Positions 6,128 through 15,442 of a stretch of 64,000 bases of DNA are shown in pieces. Where the stretch lies: contig NZ_JBHGAP010000001.1 in the NCBI RefSeq assembly GCF_042610495.1, positions 1-64,000 on the forward strand. Direction: 5' to 3'. Both the position numbers and the translations under genes were made by a program. A model generated the notes under the pieces. It ran no database searches and was not told the DNA's origin. It worked only from the letters and a program-made list of their open reading frames with translations. How positions within the stretch are numbered: position 1 is the stretch's first letter; each line of letters starts with the position of its first letter. This stretch comes from RU20A sp042610495 (lineage in GTDB: Bacteria > Pseudomonadota > Alphaproteobacteria > Rhizobiales > Rhizobiaceae).

Positions 6128-6769
6128 ATGGCTGACGGGTTTCACGAGGTGCGGTTTCCGCTGCGGCTGGCGCTTGGCGCCAGCGGCGGGCCGGTGCGGC
6201 GGACCGACATCGTCGATCTCTCGAATGGGCGGGAAACGCGCAACCGGCGCTGGCAGGACGCGCGACGGCGCTACGATGCGGGGTCGGGCCTGCGGAGCAT
6301 CGACGATCTCTATGCGGTCGTCGCCTTTTTCGAGGCCCGCGCCGGGCAGCTCTACGGGTTCCGGTTTCGCGATCCCGTCGATTTCCAGTCCTGCGCGCCG
6401 GGTGCGACGCCGGCTCCGGGCGACCAGGTGATCGGCACGGGGGACGGGACACGCTGCGCCTTCCAGCTGGTCAAGACCTATGCCGATGCCAGCGGGGCGA
6501 CACGCCGCGAAATCACAAAGCCCGTGGCAGGCAGCGTGGTGGTGGCGGTCAACGGCACCGTGAAGGCGGCCACGAGCTTTGCCGTGAACACGATCACCGG
6601 CATGGTGACGTTTCAGCCCGGCCATGTGCCGGCCGTGGGCGCAGTGGTGACGGCCGGCTTTGCCTTCGACGTACCGGTGCGTTTCGACACCGACCGGATC
6701 GAGGTCGATCTGTCGCGCTTCAAGGCGGGCAGCATTCCGAGCGTGCCGCTGGTGGAGATCCGCCCATGA
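6128..6769 (+). CDS. GTA distal tail protein (gp12-like, DUF2460)
   Basis: A 213-residue DUF2460/TIGR02217 protein with FHEVRFPLRLALGASGGPVR near the N-terminus, RRRYDAGSGLRSIDDLYAVV, FFEARAGQLYGFRFRDPVDF and the C-terminal FKAGSIPSVPLVEIRP. In Rhodobacter GTA the homologue Rcc01695 forms the distal tail ring of the baseplate. Its stop overlaps the gp13 start (ATGA). Length and motifs indicate an intact gene. Confidence 0.85.
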   Translation: MADGFHEVRFPLRLALGASGGPVRRTDIVDLSNGRETRNRRWQDARRRYDAGSGLRSIDDLYAVVAFFEARAGQLYGFRFRDPVDFQSCAPGATPAPGDQVIGTGDGTRCAFQLVKTYADASGATRREITKPVAGSVVVAVNGTVKAATSFAVNTITGMVTFQPGHVPAVGAVVTAGFAFDVPVRFDTDRIEVDLSRFKAGSIPSVPLVEIRP

Positions 6770-7659
6770 GGACGATTCCCACGGGATTGGCGGCACGCCT
6801 CGAGGGTGACGCGACGACGCTGGCGCTGGCCTGGCGGGTGACGCGGCGCGACGGGACGGTGCTGGGCTTTACCGAGCATGACCGCGACCTCGTCTTTGCC
6901 GGCACGACCTTTCTGGCGGCGAGCGGCTTCCGGGGAAGCGAAAGCGAGGCGGCGGCGGGGCTTGCGGTGGAGGCCAATGCGGTGGCCGGGGGCTTTTCGA
7001 GCCTTGCCATCACGCAGGAGGACGTGGTGGCGGGGCGCTATGACGGCGCGGGGGTCGAGACCTTCCTGGTCGATTGGGCCGCGCCCGACCATCACCTGCT
7101 GCTGCGGCGCGAGGAGATCGGCGAGGTCGCGCTGTCCGGCGGGGCGTTCCGTGCCGAACTGAGGCGGCTGACGCACCGGCTGGATGCCGTCAAGGGACGC
7201 ATCTACGGGCGGCGCTGCGATGCGGTGCTGGGCGACGGGCGCTGCCGTGTCGATCTGGCGGCGGCCGGACGCCGTCTCACGGGGACCGTTCTTGCCGTGG
7301 AAGACGGCCGGCGGCTGACGGTGTCGGGACTCTCCGGCGCTGCGGCGGGAGCGTTTTCGCTGGGTGTGCTGACACCGGGTGACGGTGGTCTTGAAGGCGT
7401 TGGGCTCGACATCGCCGATCACGCACGCACCGGCGGCGCGGATGTGCTGACGCTGTGGCTGCCGCCGCCGGTGCCGCTTTCCGTCGGGACGGCGTTTGCG
7501 GCGACGGTCGGCTGCAACAAGCGGTTCCAGACCTGCCGGGACCGATTTTCCAATGCGCTGAACTTTCGCGGCTTTCCGCACATGCCCGGCGGCGACTTCG
7601 CCTTCGGCTATGCGGACCGCGACAGCGTGCATGACGGGAGCCCGCTCTATGACGACTGA
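6766..7659 (+). CDS. GTA baseplate hub protein (gp13-like, DUF2163)
   Basis: A 297-residue DUF2163/TIGR02218 protein. LAWRVTRRDGTVLGFTEHDR near the N-terminus and four cysteines in the C-terminal half (RRCDAVLGDGRCRVD and GCNKRFQTCRDRF), followed by NFRGFPHMPGGDF, match the GTA hub. In the Rhodobacter particle structure the homologue Rcc01696 carries an iron-sulfur cluster, comparable to lambda gpL; the four Cys here could hold the same cofactor. It overlaps the peptidase gene by 11 bases. Confidence 0.85.
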   Translation: MRTIPTGLAARLEGDATTLALAWRVTRRDGTVLGFTEHDRDLVFAGTTFLAASGFRGSESEAAAGLAVEANAVAGGFSSLAITQEDVVAGRYDGAGVETFLVDWAAPDHHLLLRREEIGEVALSGGAFRAELRRLTHRLDAVKGRIYGRRCDAVLGDGRCRVDLAAAGRRLTGTVLAVEDGRRLTVSGLSGAAAGAFSLGVLTPGDGGLEGVGLDIADHARTGGADVLTLWLPPPVPLSVGTAFAATVGCNKRFQTCRDRFSNALNFRGFPHMPGGDFAFGYADRDSVHDGSPLYDD

Positions 7660-8104
7660 GGATCAGGGACAGCGGATCGTCGCGACCGCGCGCGGCTGGA
7701 TCGGCACGCCCTATCGCCACCAGGCGAGCCGCAAGGGCGTGGGCTGCGATTGTCTGGGTCTGGTGCGCGGCATCTGGCGGGAGCTCTATGGACAGGAGCC
7801 GGAGGAACCGGCGCCCTACAGCGCCGACTGGGCCGAGCGAGGCGGCGAGGAACGCTTGCTGATGGCGGCCTTCCGGCATTTCGGCGCGCCGCTGCCGCTG
7901 GCCGAGGCGCGGGAAGGCGACGTGATCGTGCTGCGCTGGAAGGCCGGCGCCATCGCCAAGCATGCGGGTATCCTGTCGGCGCCGGACGGCTTCATCCATG
8001 CCTACGAGCAGGCGGCGGTGGTGGAATCACCGCTGGTGCGCGCCTGGCGGCGGCGGATTGCCGGCGTCTTCCGGTTTCCGCCGGTAGAGGACCGGTCCGC
8101 CTGA
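7649..8104 (+). CDS. GTA NlpC/P60-type cell-wall peptidase (gp14-like)
   Basis: A 151-residue NlpC/P60 cysteine peptidase of the TIGR02219 type. The catalytic Cys lies in VGCDCLGLVRGIW, the His in KHAGILSAPDGFIHAYE, and the N-terminal ARGWIGTPYRHQAS is the usual first block. In Rhodobacter GTA the homologue Rcc01697 sits in the baseplate and is thought to open peptidoglycan as DNA enters the recipient. The start at 7649 overlaps gp13; all key residues are present. Confidence 0.85.
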   Translation: MTTEDQGQRIVATARGWIGTPYRHQASRKGVGCDCLGLVRGIWRELYGQEPEEPAPYSADWAERGGEERLLMAAFRHFGAPLPLAEAREGDVIVLRWKAGAIAKHAGILSAPDGFIHAYEQAAVVESPLVRAWRRRIAGVFRFPPVEDRSA

Positions 8105-8140
8105 GGGCCTAGATCACGATATCACGGGAAGGATGCCGGC

Positions 8141-11100
8141 ATGGCAACGATCATCCTGCAGGCGGCAGGCGCCGCACTCGGTTCTGTTTTCGGGCCGGCC
8201 GGTGCCATCCTCGGGCGGGCCGCGGGCGCGCTGGCGGGCAGTGCCATCGACCGCAGCCTGTTTGGTCAGGGTGGTGGCACGGTGGAACGCGGTCGGCTGT
8301 CGGCGGCGCGCATTCCGGGCGCCGAGGAGGGCGCGCCGGTCGCACGGGTCTATGGCACGGCGCGGGTCGCGGGCACGCTGATCTGGGCGACACGCTTCGA
8401 GGAAGAGGTGACCGTGGAGCGGGCCGGCGGCAAGGGCGGCGGCGGCACGCGGGTGGAGACCTTCACCTATTATGCCAATTTCGCGCTGGGGCTCTGCGAG
8501 GGGCCGATCGCCGGCATTCGTCGCGTCTGGGCGGACGGGCGGGAACTCGACCTGACGGAGATCGAGATGCGGCTGCATCGCGGAGGCGAGGACCAGTCGG
8601 TCGATCCGCTGATCGCGGCGAAACAGGGCACGGCGGCGCTGCCGGCCTATCGCGGGCTTGCCTATCTCGTCTTCGAGCGCTTTCCGCTCGACCGTTTCGG
8701 CAACCGCATTCCGGTGATCCATGCGGAAGTGTTGCGGCCGGTGGGCAGGCTCGAGCGCGACATCCGCGCCGTCACGATCATTCCGGGCGCGAGCGAGCAC
8801 GGCTACGACCCCGCCGTGGTGCGCGAGACGACGGGCGACGGGGCCGGCCGGCTGATCAACCGCAACATCTTCCATGCCGGCAGCGACTGGGAGGCCTCGA
8901 TCGACGAACTGCAGGCGCTGTGCCCGAACCTGGAGCGCGTGGCGCTTGTGGTGGCGTGGTTCGGGACGGACCTGCGCGCCGGTGCCTGCCGCATCCGGCC
9001 GAGCGTGGAGGTGCGCGAACGCCGCGACGAAAGCCGGGAATGGCAGGTGGCGGGGATCGACCGGGCGGGCGCGCATCTGGTGAGTGGCACGGCGGGTGCG
9101 CCGGCCTATGGGGGCACGCCCTCGGATGCCGGCGTGATGGCGGCGATCGCGGACCTTCGGGCACGCGGGCTGAAGGTCTATCTCTATCCCTTCCTGATGA
9201 TGGACGTGCCACCCGGCAACGGCCTGCCCGACCCCTATGGCGCATCCGAACAGGCGGCCTATCCCTGGCGCGGGCGGCTGACATGCCATCCGGCACCCGG
9301 CCGCCCGGGCACGGTGGACGGGACGGCAGCCGGACGAACGGCCGTTGCCGCCTTTCTCGGCAGCACCGTCTTTGCCGATTTCGGTGTTTCAGGCGGTCTG
9401 CCGGTGGCGCCTGCCGGCGACGAGGGCTATCGCCGCTTCGTGCTGCACCATGCCAAGCTCGCCGCACTCTCGGGCGGGGTGGACGGGTTCATCATCGCCT
9501 CGGAAATGCGCGGGCTGACACGGGTGCGCGATCAGGCCGGCGCCTTTCCCTTCGTGGAGGGGCTGGCGGCGCTGGCCAGTGACGTGCGGGCGGCGCTGGG
9601 GCCGGCGACGAAGCTGACCTATGCGGCGGACTGGAGCGAATATGCCGGCCTCGACCTCGGCGGCGGGGCCTTCCGCTATCATCTCGACCCGCTCTGGGCC
9701 GTGCCCGCGATCGATGCGGTCGGGATCGATGCCTATCTGCCGCTCGCCGACTGGCGGGACAGGGATATCGGCAACGGCAACCCGGACGGTTTTGCCCATG
9801 CCGAGGACGATGCGGCCATGCGGGCGATGGTCGCCGGCGGCGAGGGATACGACTGGTATTATGCCAGCGATGCGGACCGGACGGCGCGCATCCGCACACC
9901 GATCACGGACGGGCTGGCGGGCAAGCCCTGGGTCTACCGGGTCAAGGACATCGCAAACTGGTGGGCAAACCGGCACTACGACCGGACGGCTTCCGGCGAA
10001 AGCGCGGTGCCGACCGCCTGGCTGCCCGGCATGAAGCCGGTCTGGTTCACCGAACTCGGCTGCCCCGCCATCGACCACGGCGCCAACCAGCCGAACGTCT
10101 TCGTCGATCCGAAATCGGCCGAATCGGCACGGCCATACTTCTCGCGCGGGCGGCGCAGCGATGCCATGCAGCGGCGCTACCTGGATGCGATGCTCTCCCA
10201 CTGGGCTGAGGCGGGCGGGCCGGTCGATCCCGCCCACATCTTCGTCTGGACCTGGGATGCGCGGCCCCTGCCGGCCTTTCCGCTGAACCGGAGGCTCTTT
10301 GCCGATGCCGCCAACTGGGCGACCGGGCACTGGCTGAACGGGCGGCTGGGGGGCGGCACGCTCCGGGACATCGTGGCGGCGATCCTTTCCGATCATGGCG
10401 TCACGGATGCGGATCTCACCGCCCTCTCTGGCGATCTCGACGGCATCGTGCAGGACGGGCCGGCCTCGGCGCGCAGCCTGCTGGAGCCGCTGATGGCGCT
10501 CCACGGCATTGTCGCGGCCGAAAGCGGCGGGCGGCTGACGCTGTCGGTGCCGGCGCGGCTTGCAGCTCCGGCGCGGATGGTGAGCGTTCTCGCGGAGCCG
10601 GAGGAGGGTGGGCGGATCGAGGAGACGATCGGCCATGCCGCCGACTTCGCCAGCGGCGCGGTCCTCGACCTCTACGACGCCAACAGGGATTACGAGCGCC
10701 GCACCCTGCGGTCTCGCCGTCTCGGCCCGCCGGGCGAGCGCACGCTGAGCCTCGCGCTGCCCGGCACGCTGCACGAGACGGCGGCGGAGGCGGCGATGGA
10801 GGCGGCCCTCGCCGACCATCAACTGGCGCGGCGGCGGCTGAGCTTCTCTCTGCCGCCATCGGAGATCGCGGTGGAGCCGGGCGACCGGCTGCGGCTTTCG
10901 GGCGAGGGTCAAGGCGGTGACGGATCCATGGGGGACTGGCCCATGGGCGAATGGCTGGTAGAGCGGATCGAGGACGGGGCGATGCGGCGCATCGAGGCGC
11001 GGGCCTTTGCGGGCGGCGCCGCGATTTCGGCGTCGGCGGGCGAGACGGTGACCTCGGGCGGCGGCCGGGCGGCCTCCGATGGCTATCAGCCGGCCGTGCT

Positions 11101-12013
11101 CCTGATGGACCTGCCGGTGATCGGGCCGGGCACGCCGGAAAGCTTCGCGAGCGCGGCCATTCTGGCGCGGCCGTGGAAGGCGACGGTGCTCTCCTCCTCC
11201 GCGACGACCGAAGGCTACCGGCTGCGCTGCCGCGTGGACCGGCCGGCGCGGATGGGGCGGCTGGCAGACGGGCTGGGGCCGGGCATTTCCGGGCGGTTCG
11301 ACCGGCGGCGGGCGCTTCTGGTGGATCTCTCCTTCGGCGGGCTCTCGTCCGTGACGCCGGCCGAGGTGCTGGGCGGCGCGAACCGGGCCGCGCTGGTGGC
11401 CGAAGACGGGCGGCTGGAGGTGATCGCTTTCACGACGGCGGAGGAAGTGGCGGCCGGGCGCTTCCGGCTGACGGGTCTGCTGCGCGGCCTCTTCGGCACG
11501 GAGGATCAGGGTGCGGCGGGCTTTGCCGCGGGCGACCGCTTCGTCCTGCTGGATGGCGCGGTGACTTCGCTTTCGCTCGGCGCCGACGAGATGGGGCGGG
11601 CTTTCAACTGGATTGCGGAAGCGGCCGGGCGCGGTCTGCCGCCGGCCGGGCCGCAGCGCTTTTCCGGTGGGGAAAGGGCGGTTACGCCGCTTTCGCCGGT
11701 GCATCTGAGAGCGCGCCGGCAGGCCGACGGCGCCGTACGCTTCACCTGGCTGCGCAGGGCCCGGATCGATGCCGATGGCTGGTTCGACGGCGAGGTGCCG
11801 CTGGACGAGCCGGAGGAGCGCTACCGGATCGACATCCTCTCGGGCGCCACGGTGCTGCGCAGCGCCGAAACAGCCACCAATGGCTGGACCTACGAGGCGG
11901 CCGAGGAAGCCGCTGATTTCGGCTCTCCGCAGGCCGGGATCGCCATTCGCGTGCGCCAGGTGGGCGCGCGCATCGCCAATGGCGTGGCAGCGACCGCGCT
12001 CGTGTCGCCGTAA
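8141..12013 (+). CDS. GTA megatron / baseplate multidomain protein (gp15-like)
   Basis: A 1290-residue protein with the domain order of Rhodobacter Rcc01698: a hydrophobic Gly/Ala-rich N-terminus (AAGAALGSVFGPAGAILGRA), a conserved PVARVYGTARVAGTLIWATR block, a GTA TIM-barrel region at about residues 420-720 (LTYAADWSEYAGLDLGGGAF, AVGIDAYLPLADWRD), a phage-tail-type domain after it, and a C-terminal receptor-side region. It forms the tip of the tail. Full family length (about 1290-1300) and no internal stops suggest it is intact. The ribosome binding site gggaagg lies ten bases before the ATG. Confidence 0.85.
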   Translation: MATIILQAAGAALGSVFGPAGAILGRAAGALAGSAIDRSLFGQGGGTVERGRLSAARIPGAEEGAPVARVYGTARVAGTLIWATRFEEEVTVERAGGKGGGGTRVETFTYYANFALGLCEGPIAGIRRVWADGRELDLTEIEMRLHRGGEDQSVDPLIAAKQGTAALPAYRGLAYLVFERFPLDRFGNRIPVIHAEVLRPVGRLERDIRAVTIIPGASEHGYDPAVVRETTGDGAGRLINRNIFHAGSDWEASIDELQALCPNLERVALVVAWFGTDLRAGACRIRPSVEVRERRDESREWQVAGIDRAGAHLVSGTAGAPAYGGTPSDAGVMAAIADLRARGLKVYLYPFLMMDVPPGNGLPDPYGASEQAAYPWRGRLTCHPAPGRPGTVDGTAAGRTAVAAFLGSTVFADFGVSGGLPVAPAGDEGYRRFVLHHAKLAALSGGVDGFIIASEMRGLTRVRDQAGAFPFVEGLAALASDVRAALGPATKLTYAADWSEYAGLDLGGGAFRYHLDPLWAVPAIDAVGIDAYLPLADWRDRDIGNGNPDGFAHAEDDAAMRAMVAGGEGYDWYYASDADRTARIRTPITDGLAGKPWVYRVKDIANWWANRHYDRTASGESAVPTAWLPGMKPVWFTELGCPAIDHGANQPNVFVDPKSAESARPYFSRGRRSDAMQRRYLDAMLSHWAEAGGPVDPAHIFVWTWDARPLPAFPLNRRLFADAANWATGHWLNGRLGGGTLRDIVAAILSDHGVTDADLTALSGDLDGIVQDGPASARSLLEPLMALHGIVAAESGGRLTLSVPARLAAPARMVSVLAEPEEGGRIEETIGHAADFASGAVLDLYDANRDYERRTLRSRRLGPPGERTLSLALPGTLHETAAEAAMEAALADHQLARRRLSFSLPPSEIAVEPGDRLRLSGEGQGGDGSMGDWPMGEWLVERIEDGAMRRIEARAFAGGAAISASAGETVTSGGGRAASDGYQPAVLLMDLPVIGPGTPESFASAAILARPWKATVLSSSATTEGYRLRCRVDRPARMGRLADGLGPGISGRFDRRRALLVDLSFGGLSSVTPAEVLGGANRAALVAEDGRLEVIAFTTAEEVAAGRFRLTGLLRGLFGTEDQGAAGFAAGDRFVLLDGAVTSLSLGADEMGRAFNWIAEAAGRGLPPAGPQRFSGGERAVTPLSPVHLRARRQADGAVRFTWLRRARIDADGWFDGEVPLDEPEERYRIDILSGATVLRSAETATNGWTYEAAEEAADFGSPQAGIAIRVRQVGARIANGVAATALVSP

Positions 12014-12049
12014 CGCAGAGCTTTACCCGCAACAGCAAAGGAGAGGCAC

Positions 12050-12256
12050 ATGCCGGACATGAAGAACTGGTACGAATCGAAGGCGGTCTGGGGCGGCATC
12101 GTCGCAGCCGGGGCCTCGCTGGCAGGGCTCTTGGGAGTGGATCTGCCCGACGGCGCCGGTCACGATCTCGTGGAGGCGCTGACGGCGCTCGCGGGCGCGA
12201 TCGGCGGCCTCGTTGCCGTCTACGGCCGGATTTCCGCCGACAAGCGCCTGAAGTGA
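12050..12256 (+). CDS. Small two-helix membrane protein, possible holin
   Basis: A 68-residue protein with two hydrophobic segments (GGIVAAGASLAGLLGVDLP and LVEALTALAGAIGGLVAVYG) separated by a short acidic turn and ending in a basic tail (RISADKRLK). Such proteins are common at the end of rhizobial phage-type loci and are often named holin-like. It has a strong aaaggag ribosome binding site and follows the megatron by 36 bases, so it probably belongs to the same transcript. Lysis function is inferred from size, topology and context only. Confidence 0.55.
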   Translation: MPDMKNWYESKAVWGGIVAAGASLAGLLGVDLPDGAGHDLVEALTALAGAIGGLVAVYGRISADKRLK

Positions 12257-12287
12257 GAAATGCTGCGGATGCGAAGGAGGCGGCCAA

Positions 12288-12303
12288 CATTCATTCCGCA
12301 TTC
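12288..12303 (+). promoter_or_regulatory. 11-bp-spaced CATTC direct repeat upstream of the feuN-like gene
   Basis: CATTC occurs at 12288-12292 and 12299-12303, exactly one helical turn apart, 56 bases before the start codon. Tandem half-sites with 11-bp period are typical of OmpR/PhoB-family binding; FeuP, encoded just downstream, is such a regulator. No binding data; inference. Confidence 0.3.
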
Positions 12304-12358
12304 AGCCGCAATGGGATAAACCCTTGACCACGATCGCATCCCTGTCGAAAGTGCAACC

Positions 12359-12610
12359 ATGTCGTCACCGATCCTCATAGCCATGCTTGCTGTCGGACTG
12401 TCCGGCCAGAGCGCTCCGCCGCGTGCGGATGGCGGGGCCGTGCTCGTGGCTGCCGAAGACTGCGCCGCCGCCGCCGCCCGGGTCGTTGCCGAAACGGGCG
12501 GCATCCTGCTCTCTGCCATTCCCAGAAGCGACGGGACCTGCGAGGTCATCGTGCTCAAGAACAAGGACGGCGAGCGGCGCGAGAAGATCATCCGCCGCGA
12601 ACAGCCCTGA
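12359..12610 (+). CDS. feuN: Small exported protein, likely FeuN (modulator of FeuPQ)
   Basis: An 83-residue protein with an N-terminal hydrophobic stretch (LIAMLAVGLSGQS), one Cys pair at distance (AAEDCAAAAARVV and DGTCEVIVLKNKDG) and a basic tail. In Sinorhizobium, feuN lies directly upstream of feuPQ and encodes a small periplasmic protein that keeps the sensor FeuQ in check. Position, size and export signal agree. The PepSY-like strand pattern (CEVIVLKNKDGERREKIIR) is also what small sensor modulators show. Symbol is assigned by synteny and size rather than by residue-level memory of the orthologue. Confidence 0.6.
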   Translation: MSSPILIAMLAVGLSGQSAPPRADGGAVLVAAEDCAAAAARVVAETGGILLSAIPRSDGTCEVIVLKNKDGERREKIIRREQP

Positions 12611-12708
12611 TCGGATCGATGCGCCGAGAGGCTGCATTTTCATCATGATCGGCTGTCAGGATGAACAGACCGGCCACCCGCAGGCGGCCGAAAGGGAGCT
12701 TTGAGACG

Positions 12709-13380
12709 ATGCGCATACTCGTGGTCGAGGACGACGAAAACCTGAACCGGCAGCTGGCCGAGGCCCTGAAGGAAGCAGGCTATGTCGTCGATCAGGCCCA
12801 TGACGGCGAGGAAGGCCATTTTCTTGGCGATACCGAACCGTATGATGCCGTGATCCTCGATATCGGCCTGCCGGAGATGGATGGCATCACCGTGCTCGAA
12901 AAATGGCGTGCTGCGGCCAAGCGCATGCCGGTGCTGATCCTGACGGCCCGCGATCGCTGGAGCGACAAGGTGAGCGGCATCGACGCCGGCGCCGACGACT
13001 ATGTGACGAAGCCCTTCCATGTGGAGGAGGTGCTGGCCCGCATCCGCGCGCTGATCCGCCGTGCGGCCGGCCATGCGAGCTCCGAGATTGTCTGCGGCCC
13101 CGTGCGCCTCGACACCAAGGGCTCCAAGGCGACCGTGGACGGCGTGGCGCTGAAGCTGACCTCGCACGAGTTCCGGCTCCTGTCCTACCTCATGCACCAC
13201 ATGGGACAGGTGGTCTCCCGCACCGAGCTGGTCGAGCACATGTACGACCAGGATTTCGACAGGGATTCCAACACGATCGAGGTCTTCGTCGGGCGGCTGC
13301 GCAAGAAGATCGGCAACGACCTGATCGAGACCGTGCGCGGCCTCGGCTACCGGATGCAAGCACCCGGCAATGGCCATTAG
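12709..13380 (+). CDS. feuP: Response regulator FeuP (OmpR family)
   Basis: A 223-residue response regulator. The receiver has acidic residues in VVEDDEN, phospho-acceptor Asp51 (VILDIGLPEMDG) and Lys101 (VTKPF); the winged helix has LTSHEFRLLSYLMHHMGQVV and GRLRKKIGNDLIETVRGLGY. In Rhizobium leguminosarum FeuP was linked to iron uptake, and in Sinorhizobium FeuPQ controls cyclic glucan export (ndvA) and osmoadaptation. The stop overlaps the feuQ start by 11 bases. The ATG at 12709 gives the usual length of the family. Confidence 0.85.
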   Translation: MRILVVEDDENLNRQLAEALKEAGYVVDQAHDGEEGHFLGDTEPYDAVILDIGLPEMDGITVLEKWRAAAKRMPVLILTARDRWSDKVSGIDAGADDYVTKPFHVEEVLARIRALIRRAAGHASSEIVCGPVRLDTKGSKATVDGVALKLTSHEFRLLSYLMHHMGQVVSRTELVEHMYDQDFDRDSNTIEVFVGRLRKKIGNDLIETVRGLGYRMQAPGNGH

Positions 13381-14758
13381 ATCCCTCACGGTCCGCGTTC
13401 TCCTGGTCTCGACCATCTGGGCGGCGCTGGCGCTGGTCGTCACCGGCGTCACAATCTCGACGCTCTACCGGCGCGGCTCGGAACGCGGCTTCCAGGATCT
13501 GCTGCGCGCGCAGCTCTACAACGTCATCAACTCCGTGACCGTCAACGACAAAGCGGCCCTGTCGGGCAGCCCGCAGCTCGGCGACCTCAGGTTCTCGCAG
13601 CCGCAGACCGGCTGGTACTGGATCGTGGAGCCGATCGGCGAGTTCAAGACTACGCCGCTCGTCTCAACCTCGCTCGGCTCCGGCACCCTGCCGATCGTCA
13701 GCGTCGACGAGGTGCCCTTCGACTTCCGCTACGAGCGCTTCTACACCACCAAGGACAGCTTCGGGAACGAGGTGGAGGTGGCCGAGACCGAAGTGGTGCT
13801 CGACATTGACGGGCGCACGGCGCGCTTTCGCGTTGCCGGCAACCGCGCGGTGCTGGAAGCCGACGTCAACGCCTTCGACCGCAACCTGACGATCGCGCTC
13901 TCCATCTTCGGCCTCGGCGGTCTCGGCATGAACGCGCTCGCCATTCTCTTCGGCCTTCGCCCGCTCGATGGCGCGCGCCGCTCGCTGGAGAAGATCCGGG
14001 GCGGGGAGAGCGAACGTCTGGACGGCGAATTCCCGCGCGAAATCATGCCGCTGGCAACCGAGATGAATGCGCTGATCGAAAGCAACCGGCGCATCGTGGA
14101 ACGCGCCCGCATGCAGGTCGGCAATCTCGCCCATTCGCTGAAAACGCCGATCGCGGTGCTCCTCAACGAGGCACGGGTTCTGGAGGCGCCGCATTCGGAC
14201 GTGATCCGCATGCAGGCCGAGGCCATGCAGTCGCAGGTGCAATCCTATCTGAACCGTGCCCGCATCGCCGCCCAGCGCGAAACGGTTCTCGCGCGAACCG
14301 ATGTGGAGCCGACGCTGGAACGGCTGATCCGCGTGATGCGCCGCCTGCATGCCGAGCGGGTCTTCACGCTCGACATCGACCCGCCGGTGCTGATTCTCGC
14401 CATGGAACAGCAGGATCTGGAGGAGACGGTCGGCAATCTGCTCGAAAACGCCGCTCGCTTTGCGGTGAACGAGGTCAGGATCACCGTAAGGCCGGCGCAG
14501 GAGGGTGTCAGCGGACCGGATGCGGCGCGCAAGCACTGGGCGACGATCGATGTCGAGGATGACGGACCGGGGCTGGAGCCGGACGAGATCGCCTATGCGT
14601 TGAAGCGCGGCCGGCGGCTGGACGAAAGCAAGCCGGGCACCGGTCTCGGCCTTTCCATCGTGTCAGAGATCGTCTCCGAATATCAGGGCACGCTCAGCCT
14701 GTCGCGCAGTGCCCTTGGCGGGCTGAAGGCCGATCTCGTGCTGCCGGTGGCGACCTGA
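13370..14758 (+). CDS. feuQ: Sensor histidine kinase FeuQ
   Basis: A 462-residue inner-membrane kinase: TM1 at about 8-30, a periplasmic sensor region, TM2 at about 173-196, then HAMP, HisKA with His255 (NLAHSLKTPIAVLLNEA) and an HATPase domain with N-box NLLENAARFAV and G-boxes DDGPGLEP and KPGTGLGLSIVSEI. It phosphorylates FeuP and is held inactive by FeuN in Sinorhizobium. The gene overlaps feuP. A PhoQ-like periplasmic fold is typical of the family. Confidence 0.85.
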   Translation: MAIRSLTVRVLLVSTIWAALALVVTGVTISTLYRRGSERGFQDLLRAQLYNVINSVTVNDKAALSGSPQLGDLRFSQPQTGWYWIVEPIGEFKTTPLVSTSLGSGTLPIVSVDEVPFDFRYERFYTTKDSFGNEVEVAETEVVLDIDGRTARFRVAGNRAVLEADVNAFDRNLTIALSIFGLGGLGMNALAILFGLRPLDGARRSLEKIRGGESERLDGEFPREIMPLATEMNALIESNRRIVERARMQVGNLAHSLKTPIAVLLNEARVLEAPHSDVIRMQAEAMQSQVQSYLNRARIAAQRETVLARTDVEPTLERLIRVMRRLHAERVFTLDIDPPVLILAMEQQDLEETVGNLLENAARFAVNEVRITVRPAQEGVSGPDAARKHWATIDVEDDGPGLEPDEIAYALKRGRRLDESKPGTGLGLSIVSEIVSEYQGTLSLSRSALGGLKADLVLPVAT

Positions 14759-14895
14759 TCTGCGGAAAGCGATCGAAAACCGGGGCTTGCGATTGCGTCG
14801 CCGGCCGGTGAGTGTCAAAAGGCGAGCAGGGTGCCGGGCCGAAGGACAGCGGCTTTCGTCACCCGGTCGATGCGTGGTTGGATGGAAGGGGTATC

Positions 14896-15336
14896 ATGGT
14901 CACGGCGGTGAAGCGGCTGGATGTTGGGGCGAAGGCTTTGGGCGTGGCGCTGACATGCATGGCCATGGCCGGCTGCACAACGGCGGGACGCGGAACGCTC
15001 GGTGCCGGTGCCGCAGCCCCGACGGGGTCGCAGGCCTATCTCGCCGCCTTGCAGGGCGGCATCATCGGCCGCCTGCCGGTCGACGATATCAGCAAGGCCG
15101 ACCGCCAGCGGGCACTCGAAGCCGAATATCGCGCCCTGGAAGCCGCACCCGGCGGCCAGCCCGTGGCCTGGAAGGGCAGCGACATCTCCGGCGAAGTGGT
15201 GGCCGCCGCACCCTATCAGGTGGGGTCGCAGAACTGCCGCCAGTACAGCCACACGATCGTTTCCGGCAGCCAGACCCAGACCGCGCGCGGTTCGGCCTGC
15301 CGCAACCCGGACGGCAGCTGGACGCCGCTCGGCTGA
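14896..15336 (+). CDS. Surface-antigen-like lipoprotein (RT0821/Lpp0805 type)
   Basis: A 146-residue lipoprotein: TM-like signal with lipobox MAMAGC at about residues 22-27, then a domain ending in VGSQNCRQYSHTIVSGSQTQ and ARGSACRNPDGSW, the mark of the RT0821/Lpp0805 surface-antigen family related to the rickettsial 17-kDa antigen C-terminus. The two late Cys could form a disulfide. Start chosen at the ATG with ggaagggg upstream. No catalytic role is known; probably an outer-membrane-associated lipoprotein. It stands alone between feuQ and the ccm operon. Confidence 0.65.
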   Translation: MVTAVKRLDVGAKALGVALTCMAMAGCTTAGRGTLGAGAAAPTGSQAYLAALQGGIIGRLPVDDISKADRQRALEAEYRALEAAPGGQPVAWKGSDISGEVVAAAPYQVGSQNCRQYSHTIVSGSQTQTARGSACRNPDGSWTPLG

Positions 15337-15442
15337 CGGCGCATGCCATGCGGCAATCTGGACTTGCGGCGAAACGCCTCAAATTTCGGTGTGGCCTGTC
15401 TTTGATGTTGGAATAGGCAGGGCCGCATAGTAATTGAGCGGT

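Noticed and set aside
4379..6796. Minus-strand open frame across the GTA tail genes
   Set aside because: Covers several plus-strand genes with family matches and good ribosome sites; translation is Arg/Pro-rich noise.
1..12256. Complete inducible prophage
   Set aside because: Gene order and families are those of GTA (gp5 to gp15); no repressor, replication or lysis cassette was seen, and the integrase at 62529 is 50 kb away.
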